Source: Phallusia mammillata (Eukaryota; Chordata; Ascidiacea; Phlebobranchia; Ascidiidae). Taken from it: 64,000 nt of DNA. A program made the translations under genes and the position numbers. The stretch is taken from NCBI GenBank assembly GCA_003260075.1, contig QLIY01000227.1, forward strand, positions 1 to 64,000. The letters are read 5' to 3'. Under the pieces are notes generated by a model. It saw only the letters and a list, made by a program, of their open reading frames with translations. It did no database searches and was not told where the DNA came from. Below are positions 24,491 through 37,785 of this stretch, piece after piece (the stretch's first letter is position 1; each line of letters begins with the position of its first letter).

Positions 24491-24496
24491 TTTATT
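24491..24496 (-). promoter_or_regulatory. Polyadenylation signal for the compact NHL gene
   Basis: AATAAA on the minus strand, about 167 nt past the stop codon at 24663. Confidence 0.6.
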
Positions 24497-24662
24497 TTAA
24501 TGCATACAATCAAGTTTCTTAAATACAAATAAAAGTTGTATTCAAATGAAAAACACTACACATAAGTTGTCAATATAAACCATATTTAAGCATTGGGTAT
24601 CAATATGATGAAAAAGGCGATGGATAGTTGCATAGTAAAGGAATAAATAATTTTGCACACTT

Positions 24663-27600
24663 TTATTCATTTGCAGGAGCTTCTGCATATTCATTGTCAA
24701 TCAATTCCCCTTCTTGTCGATCAAAAACTTTTATGTAATTGCTTGATGATTCACTGGCAAATATTGTTCCCTTTTCATCAGTCTGTAAAAAAGTGGCAGA
24801 GCTTTGAAATTTTAAAACAAATTTTCCATTACTAAAAGCAGCAACATAGAACTAGCATGAGTTTTGAACAAAAAAGACATGTGCAAACTTAACAGTCGTG
24901 TCAGGGCATATATTTTCACCTATGTCAGTCATGGGCTCCAAAAATGTTGCTTGATTTTTTGTCCATTACTATAGTATAGTCTGAATTTTTACATTTACAT
25001 TGACAGCTTATGAATTTTTAACCTTAACAGTTCCTTACTCAACTTATAGTTTAAAAGCATCTGTCATAATAGAGATCTTCTTACCACCAAATCATAAGGA
25101 CTTAATATTGGAGTTGGTGACCCAAATCTTTCAATCAGAACATATTGTTGAAGATCACCAGTTTCTGGGTCAAATGCCGGCACTCTGTCACTAAACCAAT
25201 CAGCAAGAAGAATTGATCCATTAGGGTAGAGAATACCCTCTGGCAGAAAAGCTATTCCACATGGGTTGGAAATACACCCATGATTTGACCCTGTATTATT
25301 AGTCCAATGTTACAACATTAAAAACTCAAAAAAAAACTTGAGTTATAGCTATAGCACTTTTTGACCGGACTTTTCAGCAGTTATAAAGTAGCAATGTTTT
25401 TTGTTCAGTTGCATTGACCTACTATATCAAATTTACAGTACCTTGTTCCCCAAATTCAAGAAATGGATTATCTGGACTTCTTAAATCAAAGCCATAAACT
25501 TTGTGCTTCCATGAGTCAGACACATACAAGTAGTTTTTGTCATTTCTGCCATAGGTAACAAATTCAGTCCATCCAAACTTTGAAAAATTGGCTGAGTTAG
25601 GGCAAATTGTTTGTGCCAACTTTCCTTTAAAAATGCAATAATGAATGTGAATTCAATATGTCTATTAAACAGTATTTCATGAATTAATTTCTTTGGTTAT
25701 TGCAGTAGAAATATTTACCACTTTTAAGGTCAAACATTTTAATGCTGCACTCATGTAAATTTTGAACATCTGAAACAGCAATCGCTCCAGAATGCATGGG
25801 ATTGCAGGCAACTCCTCTTGGCATCTTTAGATTTTTGCTTTTAATTGTCTGAAGCTGGACCATTTCTAGTGTAAAAAATATATTCTTTTTGTGTTTCTTG
25901 TCAACAAGACAATTATTTTTAACATTTTTAACATTTAAGTTATAAATGATGTCAAAATAATAAGCTTAAATTTGTCTTTACTTGTGAGGTCCAGCATAGC
26001 AACATTATGTTCACCAGGGTATGCACAAATCACTTTGTTGCTATCATACATATCTATTCCAAGTGGTGCTGAAGGGCATGTAGTAGTTTGTCTGTGACAG
26101 AAAAACATCTCATAAAAATCATTTGCAAATAATTTTATTGGAACTGACAATGACTATTTTCCCTGCATATTGATTAAATACATGAAAATACCATACATTT
26201 TTTTGGTGTGAAACTACACTAAAAAAATAATGTGATCAAAAACAGTTTGCAGGGTAAGCCATGATTTTGTTAAACAAAAAATATAAAAAATCAAATACAT
26301 GTATGTTCCTTCAGCAGTGTAAATTCTGATGCATTTCCCAATTCTGTCTGCTGTAAAAATTCTTCCTCCATCTGCTTGACTTTGCACAGCAATGTAGGGA
26401 ACTGAAGACTTGTCTCTTTTCTCTCGAATCTCAATGCGCTTTTCATATCCACCATAAGCCCATGTGTACACATCATCTTCTTCATAATAAGCAGTGTGTT
26501 TCCTTGCACTTATAAACTCACCAGTTGATGGTTTTTCAACTTTCTGCTAATTTAAAAAAACATGTCCACAAAATTGTTATAAGACAGTTGTAATAAAGGA
26601 TATTTATTTAATTGACACTGGTGTTTTGCACACAACAATGCACCTAGACAGATTTTTGCATGATTACAATTAAAAAAGTTACTATCTTGACCAAAAATGT
26701 TACATTATTCTAAACACAAATACCGATCTCATGTGTTCTTTATTCCATGTAAATATAGACTGAAAAAATTGCCTCGGTGACTTCGATGTCTGCAATGAAA
26801 AATGAAGCTATTTTTGTACGTTAATTGATTTACAGCAAGTTAAATCAGAATGTGTCAAACCTTAGCAGGACTACTTGAAGGTTCTTGGTTAGGTTCTGTT
26901 TGTTTTGTATCTGTTAAGAAAAGTTTGTGTAATAATTTTAATAAATCTGCTGTTCCAAACTATTTTTATTAAATTCTTCACAAATTTAAAACATTTCTAT
27001 CTGTTCCTGATATAAAAATAGATAGTCCATCTTTCTAGGAAGTGCAAACTATGTTTACAATCTACATGCAAAGCAAAAGTGAAAATTTATAATTATTTAA
27101 AAATGGCTGAAAACCTCTAAATTGAATCCTGGTGGTTTTAAAAATATGCTGTGTAACAATTTCACTCCAATAAAACAGTTGATCAAAACACACATACAAA
27201 TATGCATACTTCTGATCTTTTTTGGTGAAAATGTTTGTTTCATTCTGAACAATGCACTAGGTTTCTTCTTCAAAGTTGGTTTTTCTTTTATTTCTTCTTT
27301 GACACTCTATAAAATATTGAAGAGATAATGTAACTGCTTCACAAGTATTGTTGAAGATTATGTTAGTTACATCTTCTAATGCAGTGATAGCCACCAGCTC
27401 TTCTTCTTTCATGTTCTTCCTTTCTTGGGTCTCCTGCTCAATGGCATCCAAAGCTATGATCTGTGAAACCCAGCTTTCAAACTTTTGTAACATGATAGGC
27501 AATTTTTACCCCCCAAAATATCATAAAAATTTTAATGACCTGAGCTTCTTCATCATCTAAGTCACCATCTTCAGATGTAACATGAATTTTGACAACTGAC

Positions 27601-29009
27601 TTTTTTCCAGTTTCATCATATCTCAAAATCTTGTAATGGCGCTTCTTTTGTGGAGCAGAATTACCTTCTACAAAAAATTTTTTTAAAAATTTGATTTAAA
27701 CCTACTGTCCAATAAAATTTATAGCAGTACTAATTTTTTTTGGACTTCTATTTTTACCATGGTGTGCAGAGCCTTTAAAGTGGTGTTTAGGGTGATTTTT
27801 TTCATAAATTAATAACCTGGGATGTTTGGTAATGGTGTTGGTACATCAACGCTGTTTTCATCAATCTCAGCATATGTTTTGTCAACATCATCTTTGCTTT
27901 CTGTGTTGTTTGATTTGTTGGACATCATTATGTCTTGTAAGTTTATCTGGTCATCAACCTCAAAATTTTTTTAGGTAAAAGAACTTATATTAACAAATTG
28001 TCATTACTTTCAATATATTTGTGGTTAAAGTACATTAGGGTATTATTTGTAATTTTAAAAAAATCACCACTTTTATTACAATTCCAGTAACAAACTTTTG
28101 AACAAATTAATGTCAAAAACAAAAAAAATCTACCAATTCTTTATTATGGAAAATTTGTAGGGGAAACATTTTTTTGTAAAGTTTAAGTTTTATATTTAAG
28201 ATCTGGGTTAGATTTTGTTAGACATGTCGAGTTGATTGTTGAGATATTGCACCTGGTCGTCATGAGAGTCACCTGCACAAAATTACATCTGTTATCACAA
28301 GCTTTAAGCCAAACAAAATTTGCATTCCCATCTTACCTTCTTGGCCTAATTCTTCAGGTTTATCATCATTAACAACCTATTAAAGGCAAATGTTAAAATG
28401 AAATCACAACACACATACTGTACAATAAAACCAAGCATTTGGTATGCTTCACACAGACAGCTTGTTTGTTTTTGGTGATTTACATAACCTGTTGAGGCTG
28501 TTGGATTGTGACCATGTTTGCCTTGCTCGGTTGCATCACACCTTTTTGAAGCACTGCATATACAGACTTTGCTTCATCAGTTTCTAAAAATATTATCAAA
28601 TATAAGCCCAACATGTTTCAATGCATGTACCACTTTACACAAACGAATAGCACAAGCACAAAAATCCTTTATTTAAAAAAGTTTTTTTTACGTACCACTT
28701 TGTTCACTTGTCAATGGTTTGTCTAAACACAAAGACTCAAACGGCTTGAGTTTTACAAAATGCTCATTAACAATTTTTGACATTTTTTCTTCGAACTGTG
28801 GTGATTGTGGACCATCTTGTGCCTAAATATTTTAAATGTTGAATAAAATTAGGTTTGTTCTATTAAAATGTTAAAAAAATATTGTTTAATCAAAATGTTG
28901 TTTAGGTTGTCAAAAAGTAAAACTATTTGCTCATTTTCTACATAGTTACCTGACTTGCTGTTTGTACAGGTTGTAAAGATCCAGCAGTTCTGTACATTTT
29001 CTCGGCCAT
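24663..29009 (-). CDS. Compact NHL-repeat beta-propeller protein, nested in the cadherin intron
   Basis: Seventeen exons on the minus strand: 29009-28950 (MAEKMYRTAGSL), 28822-28696, 28583-28489, 28376-28337, 28272-28253, 27958-27817, 27667-27540, 27481-27371, 27306-27210, 26910-26861, 26789-26724, 26546-26299, 26091-25982, 25865-25719, 25624-25442, 25290-25085, 24782-24663. All GT-AG boundaries and phases agree, giving 1,950 nt and 649 aa. The N-terminal half is charged and probably disordered. The C-terminal half holds about five or six NHL-like blades with recurring I.V.D...(K/R)(V/I).(V/A)FD patterns, for example YLYVSDSWKHKVYGFDL and SILLADWFSDRVPAFD. It is paralogous to the large NHL gene 3.3 kb downstream: three introns in the propeller share position and phase. 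No catalytic motif is seen; a protein-interaction role is inferred from the fold. Confidence 0.9.
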
Positions 29010-29531
29010 GTTGTTCCTACTATGTTTGCATAAAACTTGAGCTCAAACACACACAGACTGAATGCAAATAGATGAAGTCAACATGTATCATTTACAAAAA
29101 AAATATTTAGCTGAAGGCAATATCAATCCAAATCTTCATTTTTTATGTTATCTTTAATTAACCTGCCATAATAACTGTTTTTAGTTGCCATCCTTTTTAC
29201 TGCCCCTACAGCAAGACGGCTTTCAATATGTACATAATAGCAATACAAATGCACAGGAAATCATCATAGTACTCTATCCTGTGTTTCCAGAAATCAATTA
29301 AATATGTTTCTCAGGCAAAAAAATGTTTCCTTTTTTGTGGTGAAATATATGAGGCAATACTTGCATTGATCTTTAAGCTACATTACTTACTCTTAGAAGA
29401 CATAACCACAGCACTCAATACCTTTAGTTTTGAAGTTTAGTGTCAGAATAGAATCATTACACCCATTGAAATATTTTTTCTTTTGTTTTATGACCATGGT
29501 TTTCTATTCATTTAACACATCTTATTTTCAG
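29010..29531. other. Shared 5' flank of the compact NHL gene and end of the host intron
   Basis: About 520 bp separate the start codon of the antisense NHL gene from host cadherin exon 21. The NHL promoter should lie here. No TATA box stands out. Confidence 0.5.
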
Positions 29532-32500
29532 GTGAAAGACAACAACCTTGACCTTGAAGTGAATCCAGTGTACAATGTGGAGATATTTGCAATTGATAGT
29601 GGATTAACAAGGAGAACTGGAACTACAACAGTTGTTGTTACATTGGAGGATGTGAATGACAAACCTCCATATTTTGTGTCAGCATCAACTACTAGTGTCA
29701 CAGAAGATGTTACTGTGGGCACTTGTAAGTGAAAACAGTAAATCTAAGGATCTTTGGGCAAGCAATAGTTTATTTCTTATAAATCTAAACACAGTTTTTT
29801 TTTCCATTTTTCATGAAACTAAGATTAAATTCAGTACTAAAATCAAGATGTTAAAAGTTGTAAGCAAGGTATTTTTTGAATACAATGGCTGTTTGAAGTT
29901 TATTAGTAATATTTTATGCATCTGGATTTTTCTACTTAAAACACACAGCAATAGAACATTTTTAAATTTTTAGTTTGATTGTTTGTATACAATTTTTTCA
30001 CAAAATGCGGTGATAACAGAAGCATAGGCAGAAAAACAAAATATTTAAAATATGTTATTTTACAGTTTTGGATGAACAAGTTAAAGCCAATGACACAGAT
30101 AGTGATTCTCAGTTGGAATATTCAATGACTGTGACATGTTCATTTGGAACCAATCAAGTAGATGTCAAAGAAAATTGTACAGATAGATTTAGACTGGACA
30201 AAGTGGTAAGCATTTGTTGTTTGAAACGTGAAAACTGTCATAGTGTATATTTACCAACCAGACATGGGTTCTAAAACAGTTCTGTTTTCAAATCCTATTT
30301 TTGTTCAAAAGCGTTTACTTTGTATTATTATTTTTTATTTTTTTATTTTTTTTTTAAAAAACTAACAACAAATGTGAATATGTTTTGAACAGAATGGGTC
30401 TATTATGGTGGTGAACCCTTTGGATCGGGAACATATTGATACTTTTTACTTGCAACTACAGGTCACTGACCTTAACGCTATGAACAACAAAATACAAACT
30501 GTGCTTGGTATGAGTTTTGCCTTTGACATTATATGTTACATATTAAATGACATTGATTTTTCTGATGTCTAATTACCATTTTGAAAATGTCTAATTACCA
30601 TTTTAAAAACTTAAAACCAAAGAAAATATTTATCATGCAGGGAAAGTTCTGGACCTAAAAGTGCATGTAATCTAATAAAAGTGGTCAATTAGTGGTTATG
30701 AAAATACATTGAAACAAAAATCCCTACATTAATAATCAATTTTCAAGTCAATTATTTGCTCTGTTTGCAGGTGATATGACTATCATTGTTGACGATGTAA
30801 ACGACAACCACCCAAAGTTTGTGCCAAATACTGGTTTAAGAGTAAATGAAGCAGCAAACAATGCATATGTTGGTGAGGTAAGTATGACTAACACAGAATG
30901 TTCAGTACCTTTAAATGAAAAGCCAATCAGTTGGGATTGATGTAATGCTATATGTTTTATAATTTTCTTATTTTGGTAAGGTTGAAGCAACAGATCTTGA
31001 TATTGGAATCAATGCTGAAATCACATATTCAGTTACTGAAGAATCAAGTTCATATATTGAAATTGATGCAAATTCTGGTACTTTTCTTTAAATTATTTTT
31101 AATTGTGATAAAATGAAACACAAAACTAAATAAGAGCTCCCACATACACTCTGCAAACGCCTTATTGAATAACAATTTGCGTTATATACTGCTCCTACCA
31201 CCGCAATTAATATCGTTTATTGTCATTTTTAAGGTCAAATCTACACTGTCTCAGATGGAATAGACAGAGAAGCAATCTTTAATGCCACAGGAGAAAATAT
31301 ACTTAATGTATCGATTGTTGCAACAGACAATGGAAAAGAAGTTCAACTAAATACAACCACTGTGTTTCAAATTACAATTGTGGACATCAATGATAATGAC
31401 CCTATATTTGATGAAGTATGTTAAACTACTTGTAAAGAATGACCTGTGTACCCGAAATATATTTTCCTAAATTTTGGAAAGATATTGTGTTAGCTAATTC
31501 ATGATCTACATAGAACTAGTTTACCATATTTGCCAATAATGGGTCTTTCGAAAAATGTGATTTATATTTATTTTACAGAGCACTCAGAATGCATCTATTT
31601 CAATCCAAGAAGTAAGAACCTAAAGCAACACTTTCCAATGATTTTTTTGCTTAGTGTTTTTTGTGTATCTTTTTGGTGCCTTAATCCATTGACTTATTCA
31701 TGTTTGGGTTAAGAAGCACTAGTGACTGGTTTAAAAGAACAATTTTGTGTTATAATTTTTTGAGTTGGTTTAGACCCACTCTCCCAACCCAATAATGTTT
31801 TCACAACCATTCTTACTGTTTACTATATGTCACTAGATTGCTAGCCTTTTTAACAATTTTGTCCGCTTGGACAATTTTTGTTCATCAGAACAATTTACTG
31901 TTGACATCTTTAGGTTGGTGATAAGCATGTTTCTGCCACAGATAAAAGCTACCTTTACTTAAATTTTGTTTTCTTACCCAGTGAAGTAATTGCAAATTAC
32001 CACCCAATTTTGAACGACTTTCAGAATCAATCTGAGGGAACTGTTATCTACCATCTATCAGCAAGTGACCTTGATGAGGGTGTCAATGCAAAACTAATCT
32101 ATGTACTTGTTGGAAGTGAAAGCAGAATTAATTTCAAAATTAACGAGACCACTGGTATTCTTACATCTGGCACTGGGTTTGACAGGGAATATCAATCTTC
32201 ATATGAAGTATGTGTGATAATTGTCATGCAAAAGTTTTAGTAAATGTTTTTTTTTGTGGTTGGTGTTCTTTCAAAACTCAAGCAAAGCACAAATAAGATG
32301 CCCATTAGATAATTTTTATGTGCCTAAACTAAAACTGTAGTGATGAACATATTTAAAAATAGTAGTTTAATGTTTGGTTTATGTTGTTTCTATTAAATTC
32401 AAATTTATTTTTTTAATATTTTTTGTATTATTCAACAAATACAGTTTTATTTTTAAGTTTTTTTAATGTGGATATTTAAGGGTTTGCTTAAAACCTTTTA

Positions 32501-35500
32501 ACACAAACGACTACTTTCCTTTAAATTAATAACACATTTCCATCTTGATTTAATTAGATCACTGTGAAAGTTGAAGATAGTGCTGGATCCTCATCACGAT
32601 CGAGTGAAATTGTCCTGACAGTGTTAATAGATGATGTTGATGATAATGAACCAGATTTCACATCTCTGGTAAGCATTCGTCAAATTTCAATTGTAGGATG
32701 CAGCAAGTAACTAAAAGTTTAAAAAATGTTTTTGTTATCTCCACATTTTTTTATTGAACAAAAATTTTATTTCTGGTGTTGTAAATTGAAATTTGCATTC
32801 AAATAAATCTATTGTTGTTCCTGTTATCCATGTTTGTCACAGAAGTGCATGTGTGTGATATCTGTTCAAGTTAATTTATGGTTGTTTCTTTTGAAAAATT
32901 TTCGCCATATTTTGTTGTTTTGATTTTAATCAATTTTGTACTTATCCTCATAGACTTCAAGAGAGTTGTCAACTACAGCAAAGGAAGGAACATCAACGCC
33001 TAATTTCTTTACTGTTCCTGCTGCTGAAGACAGAGATCTTCCTGTGAATTCCCATAACTTTTACTACAAAGTCGGTAAGATACAAAATCAGTATTGATAA
33101 ACGAAGCAAAAATTTCAAGTAATGCTTTGTCTGCTTTACCTTGGCAAGACAAGTAATCATACTCAAATAAAGATGTTCATCCAGGGAAAAAAATTAGCTT
33201 TCCTTTGCTCTGAATGAAATAAAATTTATTATTTCAAAACTTTGCCAATAAAATTGATTTGCATTAAACAGGAGGAACTGGTTACAGCAGCTTTGATGTG
33301 AACAAAACCTCAGGCCAATTATCAGCTCAAAATCTTGACAGGGAGACAATTGATGAATATGATCTTATTGTATGGGTAAGAAATACCAAATGGCATTTAT
33401 CCATCCGTGTTTTTAATCAAATATAGTTTTGTTAAAGTGCCATGACATAAATGTTTGGAAAACAATGATTCATCACTTACATATAATAACTTTAGCCCCA
33501 AGATTTTTTTGCACTCAAACAGGAGTTTTGTAGAGAGTAAGAATTTGTGGGTCTTGCCTCAATTGGATTAGCTTGTATTTTTTTCTTATTCAATTTATAG
33601 AAAAGCTACAATATATTTAGGTAACTGGTAATCCTGATGCAACTGCATTTCAAACTACATGGGCAGAAGTTCAGAACAATGCAAGCATGCTGCACATATT
33701 GATTACAGTTGGTGATGTAAATGATAATCCACCACTGTTTCCCCAAGAAAGTTATGAAGCTGGTATGTATTTTTTTAATGTATAATCCTTGGTTAGTTTC
33801 AAACAGGTGTAGCCAGTGGTGGGATTCAGCTGGTTCGCACCGGTTTTATGGGACCGTCTCAAATATATTTATGAGATCAGCGAACCGGATGGCATCACTG
33901 TTTACTGTCAATGGACTTTTTGTAGCAGAACCGGCTAAAGAATATGACATTTTAATGTAAAATTTTATTTAGATATGCCTGGTGATACTCAACCAGATGT
34001 GACTGCAATTGTATTGCAAATAACAGCGACGGATGCAGATATTGGTGTTAATGCAGAATTAACATACAGAATTTTGAGTCAAACTTATGTGGTAGATGGA
34101 GTAGAAACTAACCAAATTGTAAGTGTGTGTTTGTCTTGTGTCATGAGATCTGGATACAGAGTATGATTTTCTGAAACAGAACACAATAATTTAATTATAA
34201 AGTCTTTGCATAATTTTTCTTATTAGTAGCATATTTTGACACATATCACAAATATTGCATTTCCTGTTGTTACATGTTAACTAAACCAAGTATGGACCCT
34301 TAGTTGTTTAAAATAGCTGTTTATCAAGACCTAACATTTGTTTTTGTTCAAAGGGTGCTTTCGATATCGATGCAAATTCAGGTGATATTTATCTTAGTGA
34401 GGCAATTGATGGGTTTGAAAACAGTTACTATATCATCACTGTTGAAGTTACTGATGGGTAATCTTGTAGCTAAAACAAAATATTTTCTTCTACATTAAAT
34501 GATTCTTTCAATTAATTTTCATATCCTTTAAATGTCAGTCAAGAAATGTAATGGCCAGAAGACATATTTGTTTTAACTTCCCTAATTTTCTCATCTAACT
34601 TTTATGATCAGTAATTCATAAATGTAATTGAGCATTTTTTCCTTTAACATTATGTTAACCAAGTATTTTTTCAATGGAAATTAGTATAGCTTACCTATTA
34701 ACTTATTTAGGATGGTAGGCCACACTGACACAACTGAAGTCACAATTCTTATCATAAAAGGAGGCTCAACTGTTACACTCTACTCAATACTCACAAAAGA
34801 CGAATTTGAAGCACAACAAGATGAATTTATTAGGTCATTTTTTTTTATTTTATGTTAGTGGTAAGCCTTTGAATTAACCCAAAAGCAGACATTGTTGTTA
34901 TCATATACATTATGACATTGACAATAAACCAATAGTTAAAGAGTGTTTTTGGGACTGAATATTAATTTTTTTTTGCATTATTCAAAGCTTACTACAAGTC
35001 ATTTACACATTATCACTTAAAGTTTGTTTGATCAACTGGAAGGAGGTCTATAAAAAATAACTTGCAATGTAATTCATCGTTGATTTTCACTTTTTTGTAT
35101 ATTAACAAAAAATGTTGTGAAATTTTGTTGGTTATTTACTTAGCTTCACGTTTTAACAACAGAAGCGCTTATCACCAAAACTAACAGACAATATCTTATT
35201 CACAGCCAACTGGAAGCAATTTTAGATGCCAAAGTTTTTGTTGACCAATGTATTGATCACGTCCCAGTTGATGAACAGGATGAAATCAAGTAATTAAATT
35301 TCTGTGCCAAAAAGTATAACATTGAAATATTTACATTTTCAAATAATTGCAGGTCCGATATAGATATTCATGCGAGGGAAAATAACTCCACAACTTTAGT
35401 GTCACCAGAATATATAATATTGTAAGTATAATGTCCACATTTTGAAAGATACAAGACAGCACCGGTCTATTTAGTTGTATTTGACTGATTTATGTCTGTG

Positions 35501-36871
35501 TCTTTTTTAGTGCATTGACTGTCTAATATCTGTGTTTGAATTACGTTTAGTAACTTCATTTAAGCGTTAGGTTTCTATGGGTTGGAGCATTGTTGCGAAC
35601 GTGTCTTGGTCTGGTAAACACAAGTGTTTGAAATAAAATCAAAACCCACATTACAAACACAAAGTGGCTGCGCTGAATACTTAGCAATCTGCATTGTAGT
35701 TTAAAGTATATTACTTAAAACTTACTCCATACACATACATCAATTTTGGGCCTGTGTAGAATATGATGACCATTATAGGGGAAAAGTATGTACTTTTTAA
35801 ATGTTTGTTGCACAAAATTTTACAGGAAAATAAATGAGGATGTTCAATTCCGAACAACCTTTGGAATAGTTGGAGTACAAAATGATGCCCCTCCGGAAAC
35901 TCAAACAGACCTTGCATATTTACAAGCAGGGTTAATTATTGCCTGTGCTGTTATTTTGCTAGTTTTAATTGTCTTTGCAACTGCTACACTTTGCATCCGG
36001 AGAAAGTAAGTATTTCACATTCAGTACCTTTTTATTACTTTGGCAGCTAAAGAAAAACGTTTATCTCAAAATATCTTATTTTTGCAGCTACTCAACCAAA
36101 CTTGCAGTGGCTAGTGCAACAGAAAGAGCTGCCCAGGAGATAATAAGCATGAAATCTAAAGAACCAACTAACATACTTCCGAGTACAAACAAATTTGCAG
36201 AAAGGTTCGTGATCCAAAAAACCCAAAGTTTAAAAGCACTTGCTAATTCTTTAAAATGTGCCTGGGAGAATTTTTCACGTTTAAACCATATCACCAAGTT
36301 GGTTATATGTTTGGATACAGAGCTGTTTAAGTAGAAAAGTTATTTGGTGTAGAATAATAAAGTGCCCTTTTTAGCAAAACCACCCTTTTTTTAATGGTGC
36401 TTAGTTGAAAAATTCTCAAATAACAAATATGTCTCTTCTTATAACTATAGTGAAAATCCTTTGTATGATGAGAAAGGTGACAACCAAATATTGTCATGGC
36501 CAGTTAACAATGAAAGTAATGATGATGATGATTCTATTGATGATAACGCCGTTGACAACCAAGACAGTGCAATAGACTCTGATGTAAGTATATTTAAAAA
36601 AAATATTTTGGCATTTGTGTATTGTACATTTCCATTAAAAGTAACCTTAATTTGAAAACATCACTTTCTTGGTGAAGCAAAATTTTTTTTGTTAAATTCC
36701 ATTCAGGACAAGCCAGCTAGCATTGAGGATGACAACCTAAACGATGCATTTGACATTGATTTTGACCCAACAAAACTGGAAGCAGCATTAAATGCACCAC
36801 GACAAGGCAGAGAAAATCTTACTTTTTTGTTCAATGAAATTGGTGATGAAAAAGGCGATAACTTTATGTAA
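29532..36871 (+). CDS. Cadherin-superfamily adhesion receptor, 3' half (exons 21-41)
   Basis: Exons: 29532-29724, 30066-30205, 30393-30507, 30771-30877, 30981-31077, 31234-31415, 31579-31611, 32025-32207, 32558-32668, 32954-33074, 33272-33375, 33621-33762, 33973-34118, 34354-34457, 34711-34833, 35206-35289, 35353-35421, 35826-36005, 36088-36204, 36451-36583, 36707-36871, all phase-compatible. Exon 21 completes the repeat begun in exon 20 (NVGILK joined to VKDNNLDLE). Repeat ends are DVNDKPPYF, DVNDNHPKF, DINDNDPIF, DVDDNEPDF and DVNDNPPLF. Next come a non-cadherin juxtamembrane region (TLYSILTKDEFEAQQDEF onward), a transmembrane helix (AGLIIACAVILLVLIVFATA) and an acidic tail ending EKGDNFM. 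The juxtamembrane part may correspond to the ferredoxin-like MAD of CDH23 and PCDH15, but that is inference. Repeat count and size resemble PCDH15 more than CDH23. Confidence 0.9.
33814..33955. mobile_element. Truncated hAT-type element in a cadherin intron
   Basis: It starts CAGTGGTGGGATTCAGC and follows the reverse complement of the element at 46112-46323 for about 140 bp (GAGACGGTCC, GCGAACCGG and ACTGTCAATGGAC landmarks), but lacks the far end. Confidence 0.75.
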
Positions 36872-37785
36872 ACTTTCATGTTTTGTTGTGCAATTTTGCA
36901 TTGTAATGAAGTGGTGCAAACGTTTATCTAAGCCAAATACTGTATATAGTTCGCTGAATGAAACATGATTTGATTTTGCTGTACTGCTTTTCTTTTGTGT
37001 CTTTGTGTTCACTGTTTACTTGCTTAATTGAAGTATAATTTACCTCGCTACTTGTACTCGTTAATCTATCCACTGTTCTCTGCTATGAAATGCTCGTTAC
37101 AAGTTCTGCAATAGTTTCTTACTTTAGGTGTATGGGCACATACATTCATATTTATCGTTTGACATGTTTTCTGAAAGAAAAAACTCGTGTTATGTGGTAC
37201 GGTAAATTGTATGCTTCCTGACTGATTTAATTGCAATAAAATTAGACATTTGCAAGTTGTCTGCTTTCACAACTTAAAGAATTGCGGTAGAGATCCTAAG
37301 AGCAAAATGAAACAGTGTAATAATATGGCTGCTGATGCAAATCGCACAGTTAAAGCAATTGTTATGCAACTTTAGTTTTCTTGCGTAATGCCTCGACATT
37401 TGACATTATGTGACATACAAATTAAATTAAATTATTAGTGCAATTCCTTTGTTGAGATATAGAATTGTTTGAGGCCCATACTTCCGATTAAAACTGTATT
37501 TGACAAGAGAGTCGTAATCAGAGAAACAAAGTCAATGAGCAGGCTACAAAACGACCTCTTGAGAAAAGAAGCAAAGCGCCTGTTCTACAGTAGTGGACAA
37601 AAATCCTAGTCGCTCCGGATCTATTAATTTTTGCGATTTCTATGAACTCATGCTGTTTCCAACTTTCCATCGATGCAATACTGATTGCCGATGTAATCTT
37701 AGTGGTACTTTAGATTTAAAATTAACCCAATTTGTCCCAAAGTGCAATCACAGGTTTTGGGCATAATCAGCCTTGATTCGAAGAT
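36872..37785. other. Cadherin 3' UTR and RWDD1 5' flank
   Basis: The 3' UTR runs to about 37255 after an AATAAA at 37235-37240. The remaining 0.5 kb upstream of the RWDD1 start shows no other coding signal. Confidence 0.6.
37235..37240 (+). promoter_or_regulatory. Polyadenylation signal of the cadherin gene
   Basis: Canonical AATAAA 364 nt after the stop codon at 36869-36871. Confidence 0.65.

Larger units (their letters stand above)
21353..24662. other. Spacer between the two nested NHL genes
   Basis: 3.3 kb holding the 5' flank of the large NHL gene, a duplicated segment around the C-run 21577-21586 (copies 21455-21576 and 21587-21708), a hAT-type element (24051-24345) and the 3' flank of the compact NHL gene. 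No coding exon is recognisable. Confidence 0.55.
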
